Program-made: the position numbers and the translations under genes
In this document: positions 11,701-24,640 of the stretch, one piece after another
Layout of the letters: the number at the start of each line of letters is the position of its first letter
Numbering within the stretch: position 1 is the first letter of the stretch
Source: Thuidium tamariscinum
Lineage: Eukaryota > Streptophyta > Bryopsida > Hypnales > Thuidiaceae
Assembly (NCBI GenBank): GCA_947034885.2
Contig: OX344751.2
Location: forward strand, 14,880,001 to 14,944,000
DNA length: 64,000 nt
Reading direction: 5' to 3'
The notes under the pieces: model-generated
Told to the model about the DNA's origin: nothing
Database searches by the model: none
What the model saw: only the letters and a program-made list of their open reading frames with translations

Positions 11701-14700
11701 TCAATCAATCAATTGAAACTCCGATTCTGAAATCTAAAAATCTTCCGTCGGTTGGTTCAATTTACTGTTTCCCTTGCAATGGAAATTGTCCATTTGGTTC
11801 AAAAAAAGAAGAAAAAACTCCGATTCTGGCTTGAAGGAATCATTCCTTAACTTATCTTAGTTGGTAATTATCTTACCATGTGAGTGAGTGCATCCTGTCC
11901 TGTCTGCGAACCACTTGGACTCCGGACATGCCGGATACCCGCCACTGTCAGCCTTGCGACGCTTAACTTAGACCTGTTGCTTTTTCTTCAGTGGGGGCAG
12001 CCGAATCCGTCTTGTAACTTACCATTGCTTTGGGACAATTGGGAGGGAGAGATATCGTACGTTGAGGTCTGATTCGGCAACGAGTTGCCGAAATCATTTA
12101 ATTTTCACATTTCAACAATTTGGCAATCTGTTTCAATTTTCCTGGTTTTCTCTTATTTTCAAAAATAGTTGAAATCTTCTCAAATCTTCTCTTGAAATTT
12201 TTTCAGGTTTTCAGAAATAGTTGTAGAATTTTTTTTAATTTTAGACACGAACCAAAATTGGCCTAGTTATTTACAAAATTGGCCTATACGTACGATAATT
12301 AGAAGGGAAGGGATGAAACCTTGCCCTCATTACTAGGGTGACTACACCTAAAATTGCACAAACCAGCTTTGTGGCACAACCAATGTATTGCAGAAACTAA
12401 ACAATGATTCTTGCACATTGGTCAAGGACTATGAATCAAAATGCAAGTGGTCCCATAATTTTTGGGTGCATTGTGATTCAATTACAAATTTTCAAAGATG
12501 TAAGGTGGAGGGTGCTAAAAATGTCAAGTAGGTGATGCCAAAATGCATCCTGATGTGCATGAAGAAATGACACTAGTAGTATCAAAACCATGTCATAAGA
12601 AATTCATACAACGAAAAGTGTACCCTTGGTTGAATTTAAGTAAGGTGGCCCCCTCTACAATATTATAAATAGAGTTGTAGACTTTTCAAAATAGCCATTC
12701 ATTCCACCTTTTACTTGTCCTTGTAATGTGTACCATTTTGAGAAGTTTCTTATTTATTTCTCTTTCAAAAATAGGATTTGATTTTGACAAGTGGTCCATT
12801 TTTAGATGTAGCTATGTTAAATGGGTATTTTAGAGCCTTTGGAGGAGGGGTGTAGAAAGCTCCAAGACATTTTACACATAAGGGCCATGCCAATTTATTG
12901 TGGAAGAGGCTTGAAATCCTTACTTGTGATTAGACAAAAGGCTAAATTTGGTCAAAATCCCTATACAACTTGAAGCCATGCCAATTAGTTGTATGAGAAG
13001 CTTGAAATCTTTGTTTGTGATTGGTCAAAAGGTTAAAATTGGTTCAAACCCTTTTAAACCAAGTGTAGGGGTCAATTTGGTGGAACAAATTTTTTATTCA
13101 AGAAAGGCACGATTTAATATAGCCTAAGCTCAGAAGCTCATTGAATTGGGTGCATCAAGAATGGAGGGTCAACTCTTGGCATTAGGGCCAATGTCAAATT
13201 TGGATTTTAAAATTATTTTATAAAATATTATTTTTTTCAACAAATCAAATGCGTTGGATTTTGTAGAGATGTACTTGACTTTTTGGTCCCAAATGGCAAT
13301 GAATAGAGAAGAAGAGAAAGGAACAAAAAATTCTTAGGTTTTATTGAACTGGCTTAGCTTTTTGGCCTTCATGCCTTCATATATGGGAGAATTGACCCTT
13401 CTTATACTCTTATTCTTATGAGTAGTTGAAGATGGCCTTAAGCCTAAATAAAAGTGTTCTCCTACTTTCAATAGTTTAGAAGCTTACACAATCTAAACAT
13501 CAATTATAGAAGACTATATGTCAACAAAAATAAATCTTTTTATACTTAGCATGCTTAGCAGGGATTCTAGTTGATGTCATTTTCATTCATATGATTGTTC
13601 TTTATTTATTCAATATAGATAGTATGAATTTGTTTTCCTTTTAGTAATTATCATTTAAGGTTTGTAAAAGTTTATTCAAATTGAATAGGCATGTAATATT
13701 GTTTATTTATTTTTATCAATGGAGATTGTTCTAATGTCCTCGTCATTTCTTTTTTCACTTATTAAGCCCTTTGGGGTTTGTTGAATTCTTGGTCACTCTC
13801 TGCCTTACACATTGCATTTTTTAATTTTTTGGGTTTTCTTCTAGCATTTGGATTTTCTTCTTTGATTCATCTTTTGGCCTTTGGTACTTTCCTTTGAATG
13901 GATTTTGGGTCATCTCTTTTCTTCAGTTGGTCCAAAGATTTGCACAACCTATGAATGTTGTCCTTATACTTGTACAATGCTCAAAATGGCTCTTTCATAG
14001 TCATGGTTTTACTCTTTAGCTCATCATACACACTTGTTCTCAATAATTTAATTTAGTTCATATCATGTCACCCCCAAACCCTATTGTAAATAAGTATTGA
14101 ACTCGACTTTGACGACATTGTTTATTAATATTAATATTCTTATTTCACTATGTCATGCGATAAAAGGTCAAATTTATTTAATCTTTGGAAAATTGGCAAG
14201 TACCTATTTTTGAAAGCATCTTTTGAATTTATTTTAAAATATTTTTTTGAGTTTGCTATGTAACTAAATACAAATCAAAAGAATAAAATATGAACCAAAG
14301 TATAGAGGATTTTGTCCCGATAAAGTTTTTTTCCAAATAATTAATATTTTTCTAATAAAAGACAAATCTCCAACTAAATCTCCAATTAACTCTCATTTTA
14401 ATGGTACTTAAATGATGTATGGTGATACGTGGATGAAATACAAGAATCAAAATGCATTAGCATTTGAAATTCACAGCACTTAGAAACCTTTGATTTCATT
14501 TGATGTTTTCTTCATGACATTGTATTTTGAAACAAGTTTACATTTCAAATTGATTTTTCACATAGTGTTAGAATGAAAGCATAGAATTTATAAGCCCATG
14601 AGCCTATAAGATTATATTATAAACACCTCAGTCTATGGTTTTAGATGTCTATATTATAAGTACTTATATTATAGACTCTTTCCATATTATAGTGTACCTT

Positions 14701-17700
14701 TGTTATAGTTACATATGTTATAAACACCTTCAAATGTTTCCATATACATACCTGCAACTAAATTCAAGTCTTATAGGTTCACATCTCTATATTCATATAC
14801 TAACATTGTTGGATTTTTTTCTGAATTTGAGTTACAATTTATTATTTGTTTCAATCCACCATTGTTTAATTTCATTGAACATTGGACAAATTAGTAAAGA
14901 ATTTAGAATCTAAAATTCATCGTAATTCTTTTGAATATAGGATACGTGATTCCATCATTGGTTATCATTTGGCATTCACTTATCATTGTACACCCTAGGA
15001 CCCTCCTCTTGCATTTTTGATTTGAATGGGAGCCAAATCTATACTATTCTTGCAATGTTCTTTAATAAATATCAAGAAATGATGATGAGAGATAGTGTCT
15101 AGAAGAAAACTTGACTATATGACTTACTAATTTGCCACATGTTGAACCTTTTATTTTGGGGATATTGAATTCAATTATGAGTCTAAGGCTTTAAATTTTT
15201 AAAGAAATATTTTAGCTATCCTCAAAATACAACACTCTATAGCTTTTCCATTACTAACTTGAATGGAATATATTAAGATTTTTACAAAGATTAAAATATG
15301 TGTCATAAGAAAAAAAAATCAAAGAATTATATTTTGCATTGTTGTTGTTGTCTAGGCACATCTAGTATATTGAGCTTAGAATTGCATAATATTTACTCCT
15401 ACTTAAGAACCAATTAAAATAAGAAATTTATTCCAAAAAAGTTGATTTGTTTTTTTCTATCAAAAACAAGTTTTTATACAATAATCCAAAAATTGAGACG
15501 AAGGAGCTTGTCCAACTTTCATTTGTGCCCTAAGGTTAAGGTTAACAAAATTTTGACATTAAAAAATATCTAAGAAAATCTTGGAAAATGTAAACATGGG
15601 GTGTTTTTGTACTACTGTTATACTTAAATTATTTCATTTGGACCCTCAAAAATTATGAGTGTTTAAAGTTTTGGCAATGGTTGTGTTGGTTGTGGCAACA
15701 ACTAGACAACTCATACAATGAGCTTAACAAATCAATTTGGATTTCATCCCTCTATTTTATTCAATCCCTGTCTTTTGCTTGTATGATAGATTACAAAAAT
15801 GTAAAGATTTCAAGAGGGGCTTTGAAATTTATGAGATTGCAACTAGTCTTATGAAATATATTAGGAACACAATCAACACATCATATGCAAGATTTTGAAA
15901 TAAACAAATAACCAAACAAAAGTTTGACAATTTGTTAAGATATTGAATTTTTTTAATTTTAGAGTTCAAAAATATTTATCTTCAAAAGTATAGGAAAGGG
16001 CCAATGAAAAATTGAGAGATGAAATAGTCTACCTTGGATCTTTTTGAGACCTCTACAATTTTAAAAATACTTATGAAGTGAAAATAGGTACTAGGCATTT
16101 GGAAGTGCTAAGTGAAAAATTTGAAGATCTTTGATATGGACTAATTTATATGTTTGAAGGGTTCATGTGTATCATATTTGGATTGCTACAAGTGCAAAGA
16201 AGGATCTCAACAAAGAAGGCCACGATGAATTTCGATTTAATGAATGACTTTCATATGCTCTTCCAATCAAAAGAACCCAAGTGGACTTTCATATGCCAAA
16301 TTCATTAGCTTTGATTGATAAATGGTAATACATTCACCTTTGCAATAATTGTTGCATGTTATAATATAGTAGATTCTAAACTTGTATTGCAAAGTAATTG
16401 ATCACCATTGGTAAATTAAATAGATTGTAAGAAAAAATTTCAGAAATTCCAAAATAATTCCTTCTATTAATTGATAATTTTATAATTATTTAGATTTTGA
16501 AAAGATATTAAGAAAATCATAATCTAATTACTAGTCAATATAGTGAGGCAAACAAAAAAAATAAAACATGTCATTCAATAGATGTCTTAATGAAGATACT
16601 TTTGATGAATAACATGCCTCTAAGCAACCTCAACACAAGCACATGTAACCAGTGTTTTTTTATTGGCTAAAAATCGCCAAAATTCACCCACCGTGCATGT
16701 ACTTTGATTTTATTATAGGAATTTAAGGAGTAGAAATTATGGTTTTTTGCCTAATTTCACAATCTACTAATTATATTTAGCCATCTAACTTCTTGCCAAA
16801 AGATAACATCGCCACTAAATTCAATAAGCACAAGCTTATAATTGCCTATTCTTTTCTCATTATGGCAATATATTCCAAACAAAGTTGTAAGATCTAAGTC
16901 ACTAGATCACATTTTTAGTTCTCACTCTTATACATCTTCTACAAAAGACAAAACCAAAATTCAGTATTGTTCATCTGTTTAGCAAAATTGTTTTCTCCCT
17001 ACAATGAACAAAAGTAGCCACTTCATTGAAAGTTCATTGAAAATTATTGCCAGTACTTCAAAAAAGCTAAATCCCTAAAAAAACACTACATGTAATACAA
17101 ATGCAACAACTTCAATCTTTGTCTTTGTGATGGTTATACAATAAATTTATTACCAATGAATCTTAGTCAATGGTCGACAATAAATCTGTAAATAGTCATG
17201 CTAGATATGAGTCCACTAATGTTGTCTATTGGAACCACCTTATTGATTGTTTTTCAATCACTTGTATGAAATGAACGATTGATATGAATTCTTTCATTAC
17301 CATGTGGTGACTATAAACCTCTAGATGTACAATATGCATATTCACTATTGAAATATCTAATATGATATACAATGCCACCATCTATAAAACTAATCTAATT
17401 TGGCTACTATTAGATCTTTTATAGTAATTGACAATGTTACCCCCATGATGTAAGTCTTATATTCTACCTATGTTGGCAAGATAAATGATAATCAGATAAT
17501 GGTCTTCACAATCATTTCTAAATGACACCATAGGAATTAACTCACATAGCAATTAAAAACATCAAAATAAGCATGAATTATACAAAATAATATAAGTAAG
17601 TCTTAGTGTTAAATTGCCTTCTAGAAAAATAACTTCAATTATGCTTCAAGCACTTGATCTCTCTTCAAAATTGGACATAAACTCAACTAGTCTCAATAGC

Positions 17701-19279
17701 TATTTTTTTAATGCCATCTTTGGACCTACCAAAGTTAATTATTTTAGATTTGGTCACCCAATTAGACTAAAAGCAATAAGTCTTAATCCACATCAATGCC
17801 CTCAATAATAAATTTCTCATTTTATTGAAGAGTCTTCTTTACTGAGGCATCTCTATTATGGAATGGTCAAATCTACACTAAAAAATATTCAAGTTGGCAT
17901 AACTGAGGTGATTTAATATTTAGACAGATTAGCCTTTATCTTGTCATGCCATGCAATCACACCAAGTATAGATTCTTGGAAATCTTTTTTGATTTTATTC
18001 TTAGATGTCGTTTTGGTTGAAACTTCTTACAATTCATTTTGTCATCATTGGTCTTTGCCAAAGTATCTTTGGTTTTGAGGCATGGAAAAAATTGAGGGGC
18101 CATGTATGATGAGGTCCCCAAACCATTCAACAATTTAGAAAGTTTTTACTATACTAGACTATGTTGCACTAGCTACCTTAACCAACTACCAAATTGATAT
18201 AAGGGATTGAGGCGGCGATGCCTTTACAATACCAATTATCAATGTTTGGATGAAGATATTTGTTCCAAAATCAAAAATAATTTGACTCAAGGTTCATACT
18301 TGATTTCTACTATGGTTTACTTTACTCATAAGATGATGATTCAATTTGCAATATTCGACTTTGCTTCAATCTAATGTGAATGCAAATAATACTTCTTGCT
18401 TTTGATACAATTTGGGATTCTATTGGTATGTTAAGTGTTTGAAGAATAGTTTTCATATTTGAAATATACTAATTTAATTTACAGAATACAACAATACAAT
18501 TTACATATTTCAAAAAGTCCAAGCATTAGGAAAAATCTCCAAACATCATGTAAAAAAATAGGCTAATGGGAAACATAAAAAATAGACACACTTTTTGATA
18601 TCATTTCCATAAAAACAATTTCTCCAATTTGTGTGTTTACTTATAAAGAGTAGACTTTGAGAATATTTGTAAAATATACATTATAGTATTTTATAAATCA
18701 TTTGCTGGTCTTCTTGATTCTTAAAAGCAATTCTATATCTATATTTTTAAATCCCAATTTACTACAATGTGAGCCTAGAAGACTATATACCTATTGTGTA
18801 AGTGTCTTCACTAAAGAAATCTTCTATGATTATAGTGTATTTCCATTATAAATATCAATATTATAGATATTTATGTCATAAACATCTTCAATGGTCATAG
18901 TATATCTACTCATTTATATACCCAAGGCTCACATGCTCACATTTTCATGCTCACATACTGGCCCCATTGTTTGAAGTAGCCTTTAAATGTTTGTAGAGGA
19001 TCACATTCATCTTTTACCATATTGGATTCTAGAATATTAACTATGTCCTCAAAAATGGCAAAACACGCACTATTGAATCGATGATTCAATAATTAGCATC
19101 TTTCATTGGGATGTCATTTTAACATCTTAACTGCATGATGCTCAACTATAAGACCATACAAAGTTAAGTATTTGACTACTTTATAGCTTCTTTAGTATGT
19201 AAGAGACAATAATGATCCAAATTGGGAATGCCATGTTTCGTTAGATCCATCACAATGTGAGAACAAAGTCTGTCAACAG
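11701..19279. other. AT-rich intergenic block without recognised genes
   Basis: No frame longer than about 92 codons and no domain could be recognised. The stretch contains degenerate short repeats, for example 'ttataaacacct'-like units near 14580-14740 and related ones near 18780-18930, and a two-copy duplication at 12885. It probably consists of old, decayed repeats. Confidence 0.45.
12885..13065. repeat. Two-copy ~91-bp direct duplication
   Basis: The unit beginning 'ccatgccaatt' starts at 12885 and again at 12976. The copies share 'gcttgaaatc' and 'ttgtgatt' in the same order but differ at many sites, so this is an older duplication than the one at 1618. Confidence 0.65.
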
Positions 19280-19556
19280 TAAGGTGGATACACCCAAAAG
19301 TGCAACTAACCTTAAAGCACCATCCATAATCTATATACATTTCCAAAATCAATCATGTATACAGGCTATAGATGGCACTTCTAGAAACAAGCTTTGATCC
19401 TTAATAACTTTTGCATACTATATCCAAATGTTGTTTTCTTTGGTGCATAGGAATGTGCTTTTACTTGCCATCAAAACTATATGAAAATCAAAACACCTTT
19501 ATAGGAGTAACTAGGCACATGTCCAATTTGTGGTGCTTTTGAGTGTACCCACCTTA
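19280..19556. mobile_element. Complete TA-flanked MITE with AGGTGG ends
   Basis: The two ends are inverted copies of AGGTGGRTACACYCAAAAG, each bordered by TA, giving an element of about 273 bp with no coding capacity. TA borders are typical of mariner/Stowaway-type insertions, though the terminal sequence is not the classic Stowaway one. Truncated relatives lie at 1720-1955 and 40315-40552. Confidence 0.75.
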
Positions 19557-19566
19557 AGGTAAATCA

Positions 19567-19700
19567 TCCCATGATAGACCAAATGGGAGTAGACCCATTG
19601 TGGGTCAAATTGTACAGGGGTGTACATTTAAGAACTTGAATGTTCACCTCTACTATAATCTGACCCACAATGGGTTTGCTCCCATTTATTTTGTAATGGG
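19567..19700. mobile_element. Short foldback MITE, ~130 bp
   Basis: Two arms of about 45 bp, 19581-19625 and 19641-19688, are inverted copies sharing 'acccattgtgggtca' and 'aaatgggag'. They are separated by a loop of about 15 bp. The sequence could form a long hairpin. It lies directly beside the AGGTGG element and the repeat continuing to 20105. Confidence 0.7.
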
Positions 19701-19704
19701 GTAG

Positions 19705-20110
19705 TTTACCATACAATGGAAACACCCAAAACCGTCCAAATAAGGAACTCAGCATAGTTGGAGGCAATGTTTTCTAAAAATGATATTTTTCTAGTATTAG
19801 CAAGTGAAAATCGTGAATATTATTAAAAAAAATTAGATTTTTTAGATATAGTATGTAATTTCTACAAACTTTTAAAGTGTTGGCCCCCTAGACCTGTGGA
19901 ACCATCCTGTAGGTGCCTCCCAAACTGAACCCTGCGAAAATTAGTACTCAGCCAATCAAATTTTCCTACGTATCCTTTAGTTGTGTCAGCAAATTACAAT
20001 CATACATGTGGCGAACACATTAAGAAAAGTCTACTGACGCATTTCGATGAATCTACAGTTCATTGCAAGGAACAAGTGCGAGAATGGGTGTTTTGCCCTT
20101 ATATACCTTA
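19705..20110. repeat. Repeat Q, uninterrupted copy containing an unoccupied TTAA site
   Basis: This stretch matches, on the opposite strand, the two blocks 38960-39079 and 40019-40315. The match is collinear except that the second locus carries a 939-bp insertion at TTAA. Here the corresponding site is a single TTAA at 20020-20023. This copy therefore records the state before insertion. Confidence 0.85.
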
Positions 20111-20757
20111 ATTTATGCACCTTTGATGTCAAACACACAAAAAACACCATGGTGCAGCACTACTCGGGTTCTGCAAACGATGAAGGGCTCTCATCTCAAT
20201 CACGCCCTCCAGCCAGCCAGCCAGCCACTACCCAGTGTTAACTTAGTGAAATGAGCGGCGGTGGCGGCGGAGTCGAGTTAAGGTATAAATCAATTCTGTA
20301 TGTGATCATTACCTGGCCTTTCGTGGCAGCTCGGTGAGCTCCGTTGGTGCAGGTCTCAATCATCAGTCCGGCATGGGTCTGGAGCCGTACCGAGGTCCAG
20401 CCTTTCTCCCCAACTTCAACTGCTCTTTTTCCTTTTGCAGGCCGAAGGAAAAAAAATACAAAACTCAAGCCATGTAAGTTAAGTGAAGTAGCTGAACTTG
20501 TAGCCGAGCGGAGCCAAGGTGCGCACACACTGCACTAAAATGGTGCCGGCTTATAAAACAGTGTGCTGCCCAGCTTTTATATCATTGCCTTCGTCCTGAT
20601 AAGGTTTGTGCTTGTCAGCAGCTACAAGTACACTACAATACCATTGAGAGAGGGAGAGAGAGAGAGAGTGTCACCGCTTAACTTGTTGGAGGTCAATGGA
20701 AGAAACTATTGAAGTTGAGTTAAGGTAAGGTAGTCTACTCCTAAAGTGATTGTTTAA
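20111..20757. other. GC-richer island with simple repeats; possible exon
   Basis: AGCC repeats lie at about 20212-20226 and a GA tract at about 20645-20670. On the minus strand a frame at 20238-20528 reads into a plausible splice donor (CAG followed by GTAATG near 20310), which would suit an exon end. I do not recognise the peptide, so this stays a possibility only. Confidence 0.3.
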
Positions 20758-21712
20758 TCCCTCAAGGCCTGTGGCAGAAACATGTTCAAAAACATCGTAG
20801 CTTTTGAAGCCTTATAGATCTAAATGTCACTAAGCTATACAAATCTCAACTGTGCAATCTTGTAGTAGACATGTTGTAGATGACATGTACAAAATTTGGA
20901 GTCATTTGACTGCATAGATTGCAAGATTATAATGTTTTAGTGCTGAAAATGGATGTTGAAATTTTCCCGAAAACACATTCAAAGGTGAAATTTGATTTCT
21001 AAACCTACTCAAATGAAAAAAATTTACACTACAAAGTGATTCAAAACTAGTATACAAACATATTGGTGAAAAAAGAATTCACTCAATTAACTCATTGTGT
21101 CTACAAAACAACTTTGAAATGTCAAAAATTAGCAAGAAAAACTACAAAAACTACATCTAAGGTTGAACCTCCATTTACTAGAACGCTTCTCAGTCACTCA
21201 TTACTTCTTGGATTGACATGAAACTTTAGTCACACAAATTAGACTAGTATGCGCAACTTTTTCAACAAATTTTATTGAAAATGGACTCTATATGAAGAAG
21301 AAACAACCCGTCAAAGTTTATTATATTTCAAAAATGGCAAGGTTTTGAACTTTGAATTGCTCCCAAACATTCAAAACAACTTGAATTGACACGAAAATTT
21401 TACCACACAAACTAGATTTCAAGGGAAACAAAATCCAGTAAATATAATTGAAAATGATCATTTGATGAAAGAGAAACAAGCCCCTAAAATGGAGTTTCTG
21501 AACTCAAATTGAACCTGTGAACTTTGATTGGCTGCCAAAAAGTCATCACGTTTTGGATCAATTTGAAAATTTTACCACACAAACTAGAAGACAACATGCA
21601 ACTTTCCCAACAAGTTTTGTTGAGTTCGAACATTAGATGCAAAAGTTATAGCACTTTGAATTTAACTAAAAACTTTGAAATGCGCTATTTGCGCCCTTGG
21701 GGCGTTGAGGGG
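20758..21712. mobile_element. TTAA-flanked nonautonomous DNA element, subfamily B copy 2
   Basis: TTAA borders lie at 20754-20757 and 21713-21716. Termini read inward are TCCCTCAAGGCC on the left and CCCCTCAACGCC on the right, an imperfect inverted pair. The 955-bp body aligns with the copy at 328-1264. There is no transposase frame. The plus-strand frame at 21524-21763 runs out of the element and looks accidental. Confidence 0.75.
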
Positions 21713-21885
21713 TTAAGAGCTGATTGTGTTTTGGGGAATCTAGATTCCTTGAAACAATTTTGAGTAAATTTTGATAGGAAGAAAAATGGAATTGGCATCT
21801 TACTCAAGTTGTTTTATATTTTTTGGACCTTCATGGAATTAACTTAGTTACTAAATTTTGAAGGTGAAATTGTTGTAGTCACTAG

Positions 21886-22724
21886 CCCCTAAGCGCTCAA
21901 GCGACCATTTTCTGGTCGCTGCCTGACTTCGGGCAGAATTTTCGAGCAAAAAAAAAACTTTTTTCAAATTTTTTTTTTTTTCAGTTTTGAAAAAATTGGG
22001 TTTTCTTTCAACATTGATATTCAAAACTAAGATCAGTACGGTCAAACAAAAGTTATAGCAAAAAAAAGGAGAAATAGTACAAAGTGTCTAAAATTGCTTA
22101 GTGTTGAAAAACTTACTATTTGGGGGAATTACTGATGCTCTCATTAGTAAATACTTTTTATTTTTTTACAAGTCAATAAAAACCATAATTTTGACCAATC
22201 AAAAAAAATTTCAAATCATAAAAATAGAAAATGTATTTTTGGTGAATTTTTGAAGTTATATCGTCAAAATTCATTTGAAGAGAATCTATAAATATTTTTT
22301 AAATTTTGATCATATGTATACTTTCTGCTTTTTGTGCTTTACATTATCTTCTTTGATGCTAACTTCAAAAAAGTTGTAAAGCTTATATTTTATAACACAT
22401 TTGTATTTTGTCTTAATCCCTTGGGCTTTTAGAGGTTGAATATTTTTCATTTTTCTATAAATCAATAAAAAACACAATTTTGACCAATCAAAAAAAAATT
22501 CAAATCCTAAAAATAGAAATTGTATTTTTGGTGAATTTTTGAAGTTATATCTTCAAAATTCATTTAAAAATAATCTAAAAACATTTTTTTTACTTTGACT
22601 GTATGGATACTGTCTACTTGTTGTGCTTTACATTATCTTCTTTAATTCTAACTTCAAAAAAGTTATAATTCTTATATATTATAGCACATTTGTGTTTTGT
22701 CCTAACCCCTTGGGCTTTTAGGGG
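21886..22724. mobile_element. CCCCTAA-ended element flanked by CTAG
   Basis: The left end reads CCCCTAAGCGCTCAAG and the right end, read inward, CCCCTAAAAGCCCAAG, so the termini are inverted and of the same kind as in the TTAA elements. The flanks are CTAG at 21882-21885 and 22725-22728 instead of TTAA. Length is 839 bp with no coding frame. The inside holds a direct duplication with a period of about 290 bp (near 22150-22436 and 22440-22724), so a near-copy of the right terminus also occurs at about 22401-22436. Confidence 0.65.
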
Positions 22725-22729
22725 CTAGT

Positions 22730-23566
22730 AGCGAATCCAACTATGCTGAATTTCTTGTTTGGACAGTTTTGGGTGCTTCCACTGACCATCGGGGGACCTG
22801 CTTTTGCATGTTCTGGGTACACTTGCCGTAGTGCGGGCACATTTTCACATCCCCCATTCATGGAAGAACTGACTGAAGGGGCTCTCCAATCGACATTCCA
22901 TTCCGAATATTTGTACTTGAAGCAACTGAAGGCTCATGGCCCATTGCACCTGGATAGCGCCCATGCAACGCACCCTTCAACGTACATATGTTATTAGTTT
23001 GTCGCACTCTTACTGAAATCAGAAAGCATGGCCTCACATGGAAATCTAATCTTAGCGCACCAACATCCACCAATTTCATACTACTACTACAGACCACTAC
23101 CAACAGTGAGTCAGTACGTACCCATTACCCAATATTCACCACAGGACCACCTTGAGTTCTCTCAAATTTCACGAGGATGCATGCCACAACATTCCTCCAA
23201 CTCCTCATTGCCATTGTGACATTCTTTACCAATGACGCAGGGGTCTCTTTTGCATCCTTGAAAAGGGAACCTCTACAGCGAACATCCACAGTGAACAAAA
23301 TTGTCTTACGTGGCTTGTCAGCCAACACCAATTCTTGCATTAATTGATTATTCCTCCCAAGTATCTAGGAAAGCATAATTATACCTGTCCAACATGGAGA
23401 GGACCATTGCCTAGTTCTACAATGTTGTGGGATCTTTATGCAGTGTCAGAGTACAGTACCGTTGAGTCCAATAATGAGGCTTACAAATTTTGTTCCCAGG
23501 GGGATTCTACAGAAAGTTTCATAAATTTGAAAAGGTTCTACACTTCTACCATGCTCAAAAATTACT
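22730..23566. other. GC-richer island without a recognised gene
   Basis: It begins with the recurring 'aactatgctgaatt...ggacagttttgggtg' boundary block shared with 19705-19765 (inverted) and 40268-40315. Beyond that there are frames at 22743-22997 (plus), 23028-23219 (plus) and 23125-23340 (minus). None carries a domain I recognise. Confidence 0.35.
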
Positions 23567-23569
23567 GAG

Positions 23570-24280
23570 GAGGCTCGAAAACCGCTCAGGCTCCAAAACC
23601 GCTCACCTTCCTAAATGTACATCCTAGGTATGTGCTGCTTTTTTATCTTTAAAGTGATGTACAAACAATGTACATTTTAGGGGGTGGACAGTTTTCGAGC
23701 CCTATGCCTTACTGACTTCAAAAATTCATAACTAATTCCACAAAGCTTCAAAAAAATATGAAACAACTTGGATTAAATGCCTATTCTAGTTGTCTTTCAA
23801 GAAAAATTCACTTAAAAAAAATATTTCTAGATGTTTCATCTCTCCAAAATTCAGTTCCAGCCCCTAGATGGTCGGTTTATGGACCTCCTACCCCTTAGTA
23901 GATTTTCAAATTGCAAATTGTACTGGAGTTATAGTGAAACCATATCTACCTACAAACTAAAGTAGGAGGATCATAAACCGACCATCTAAGGGTTGGAATT
24001 GAATTTTGAGGAGGTGAAACAATTGCAAATATTTTTTAGTGAATTTTCCTTGAAAGACAACTAGAATAAGCATCTAACCCAATTCATTTCATGTTTTTTT
24101 GGAGCTTTATGGAATTATTTATGAATTTCTAAAGTCAATATGGCATAGGGTTCCAAAATTGTCCACCCTTTCAAATGTACACTATTTGTACATCATTATA
24201 AAGATAAAAAAGCAGCACATACCAAAGATGTATATTTGGAAAGGTGAGTAGTTTTGAAGTATGAGGGATTTTTGAGCCTC
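23570..24280. mobile_element. Large foldback (long terminal inverted repeat) element
   Basis: Arms of about 320 bp, 23570-23892 and about 23965-24280, are inverted copies. Both begin with GAGGCTC and share the blocks 'atgtgctgcttttttatctt', 'gaccatct' and 'tgtctttcaag'. The loop is about 70 bp. There is no coding frame. A single arm of the same family is at 41118-41429, and sequence resembling part of an arm occurs near 3560-3730 and 21780-21870. I found no clear target duplication. Confidence 0.8.
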
Positions 24281-24289
24281 TTACCTTAG

Positions 24290-24640
24290 AATTTCTCATA
24301 ACTTTCATCCCATTAATCAAAATGGAATGATTCAAAGTTTTTTTTATGTACATATAAACCTAAATTATCAGTTTGAAATTTTTATTTCTTAAAAAAATGA
24401 TTTTTGAAGAAGTTTTTTGACTTGCTTGGGCTTTGTGCCAAGCAATGAAAATCACATGTTGTACAATAACTCTTTAACCATGTAGTCAACAATTTTGAAA
24501 ATTGTTGGATTTTAAAGCTATTCTATGAGCACATGTTGTGTGAATTTTTCAAAAAAAATTAAAGAAAAATTCCATTTGTAGTAAGCTGCCCAAAATCTCA
24601 GTGTTGTCAAAAAATGTAGTTTGGGCATTTGAAGGCTAAT
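24290..24640 (-). mobile_element. Truncated subfamily A TTAA element, inverted
   Basis: Read on the minus strand, this stretch follows the left part of the elements at 36290, 39080 and 49375: 'gacaaca..gagattttgggcag', 'cacacaacatgtgctc', 'caacaattttca', 'ttgactacatgg'. The right part is missing at the junction with the foldback element. It is the only copy in this orientation. Confidence 0.65.
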
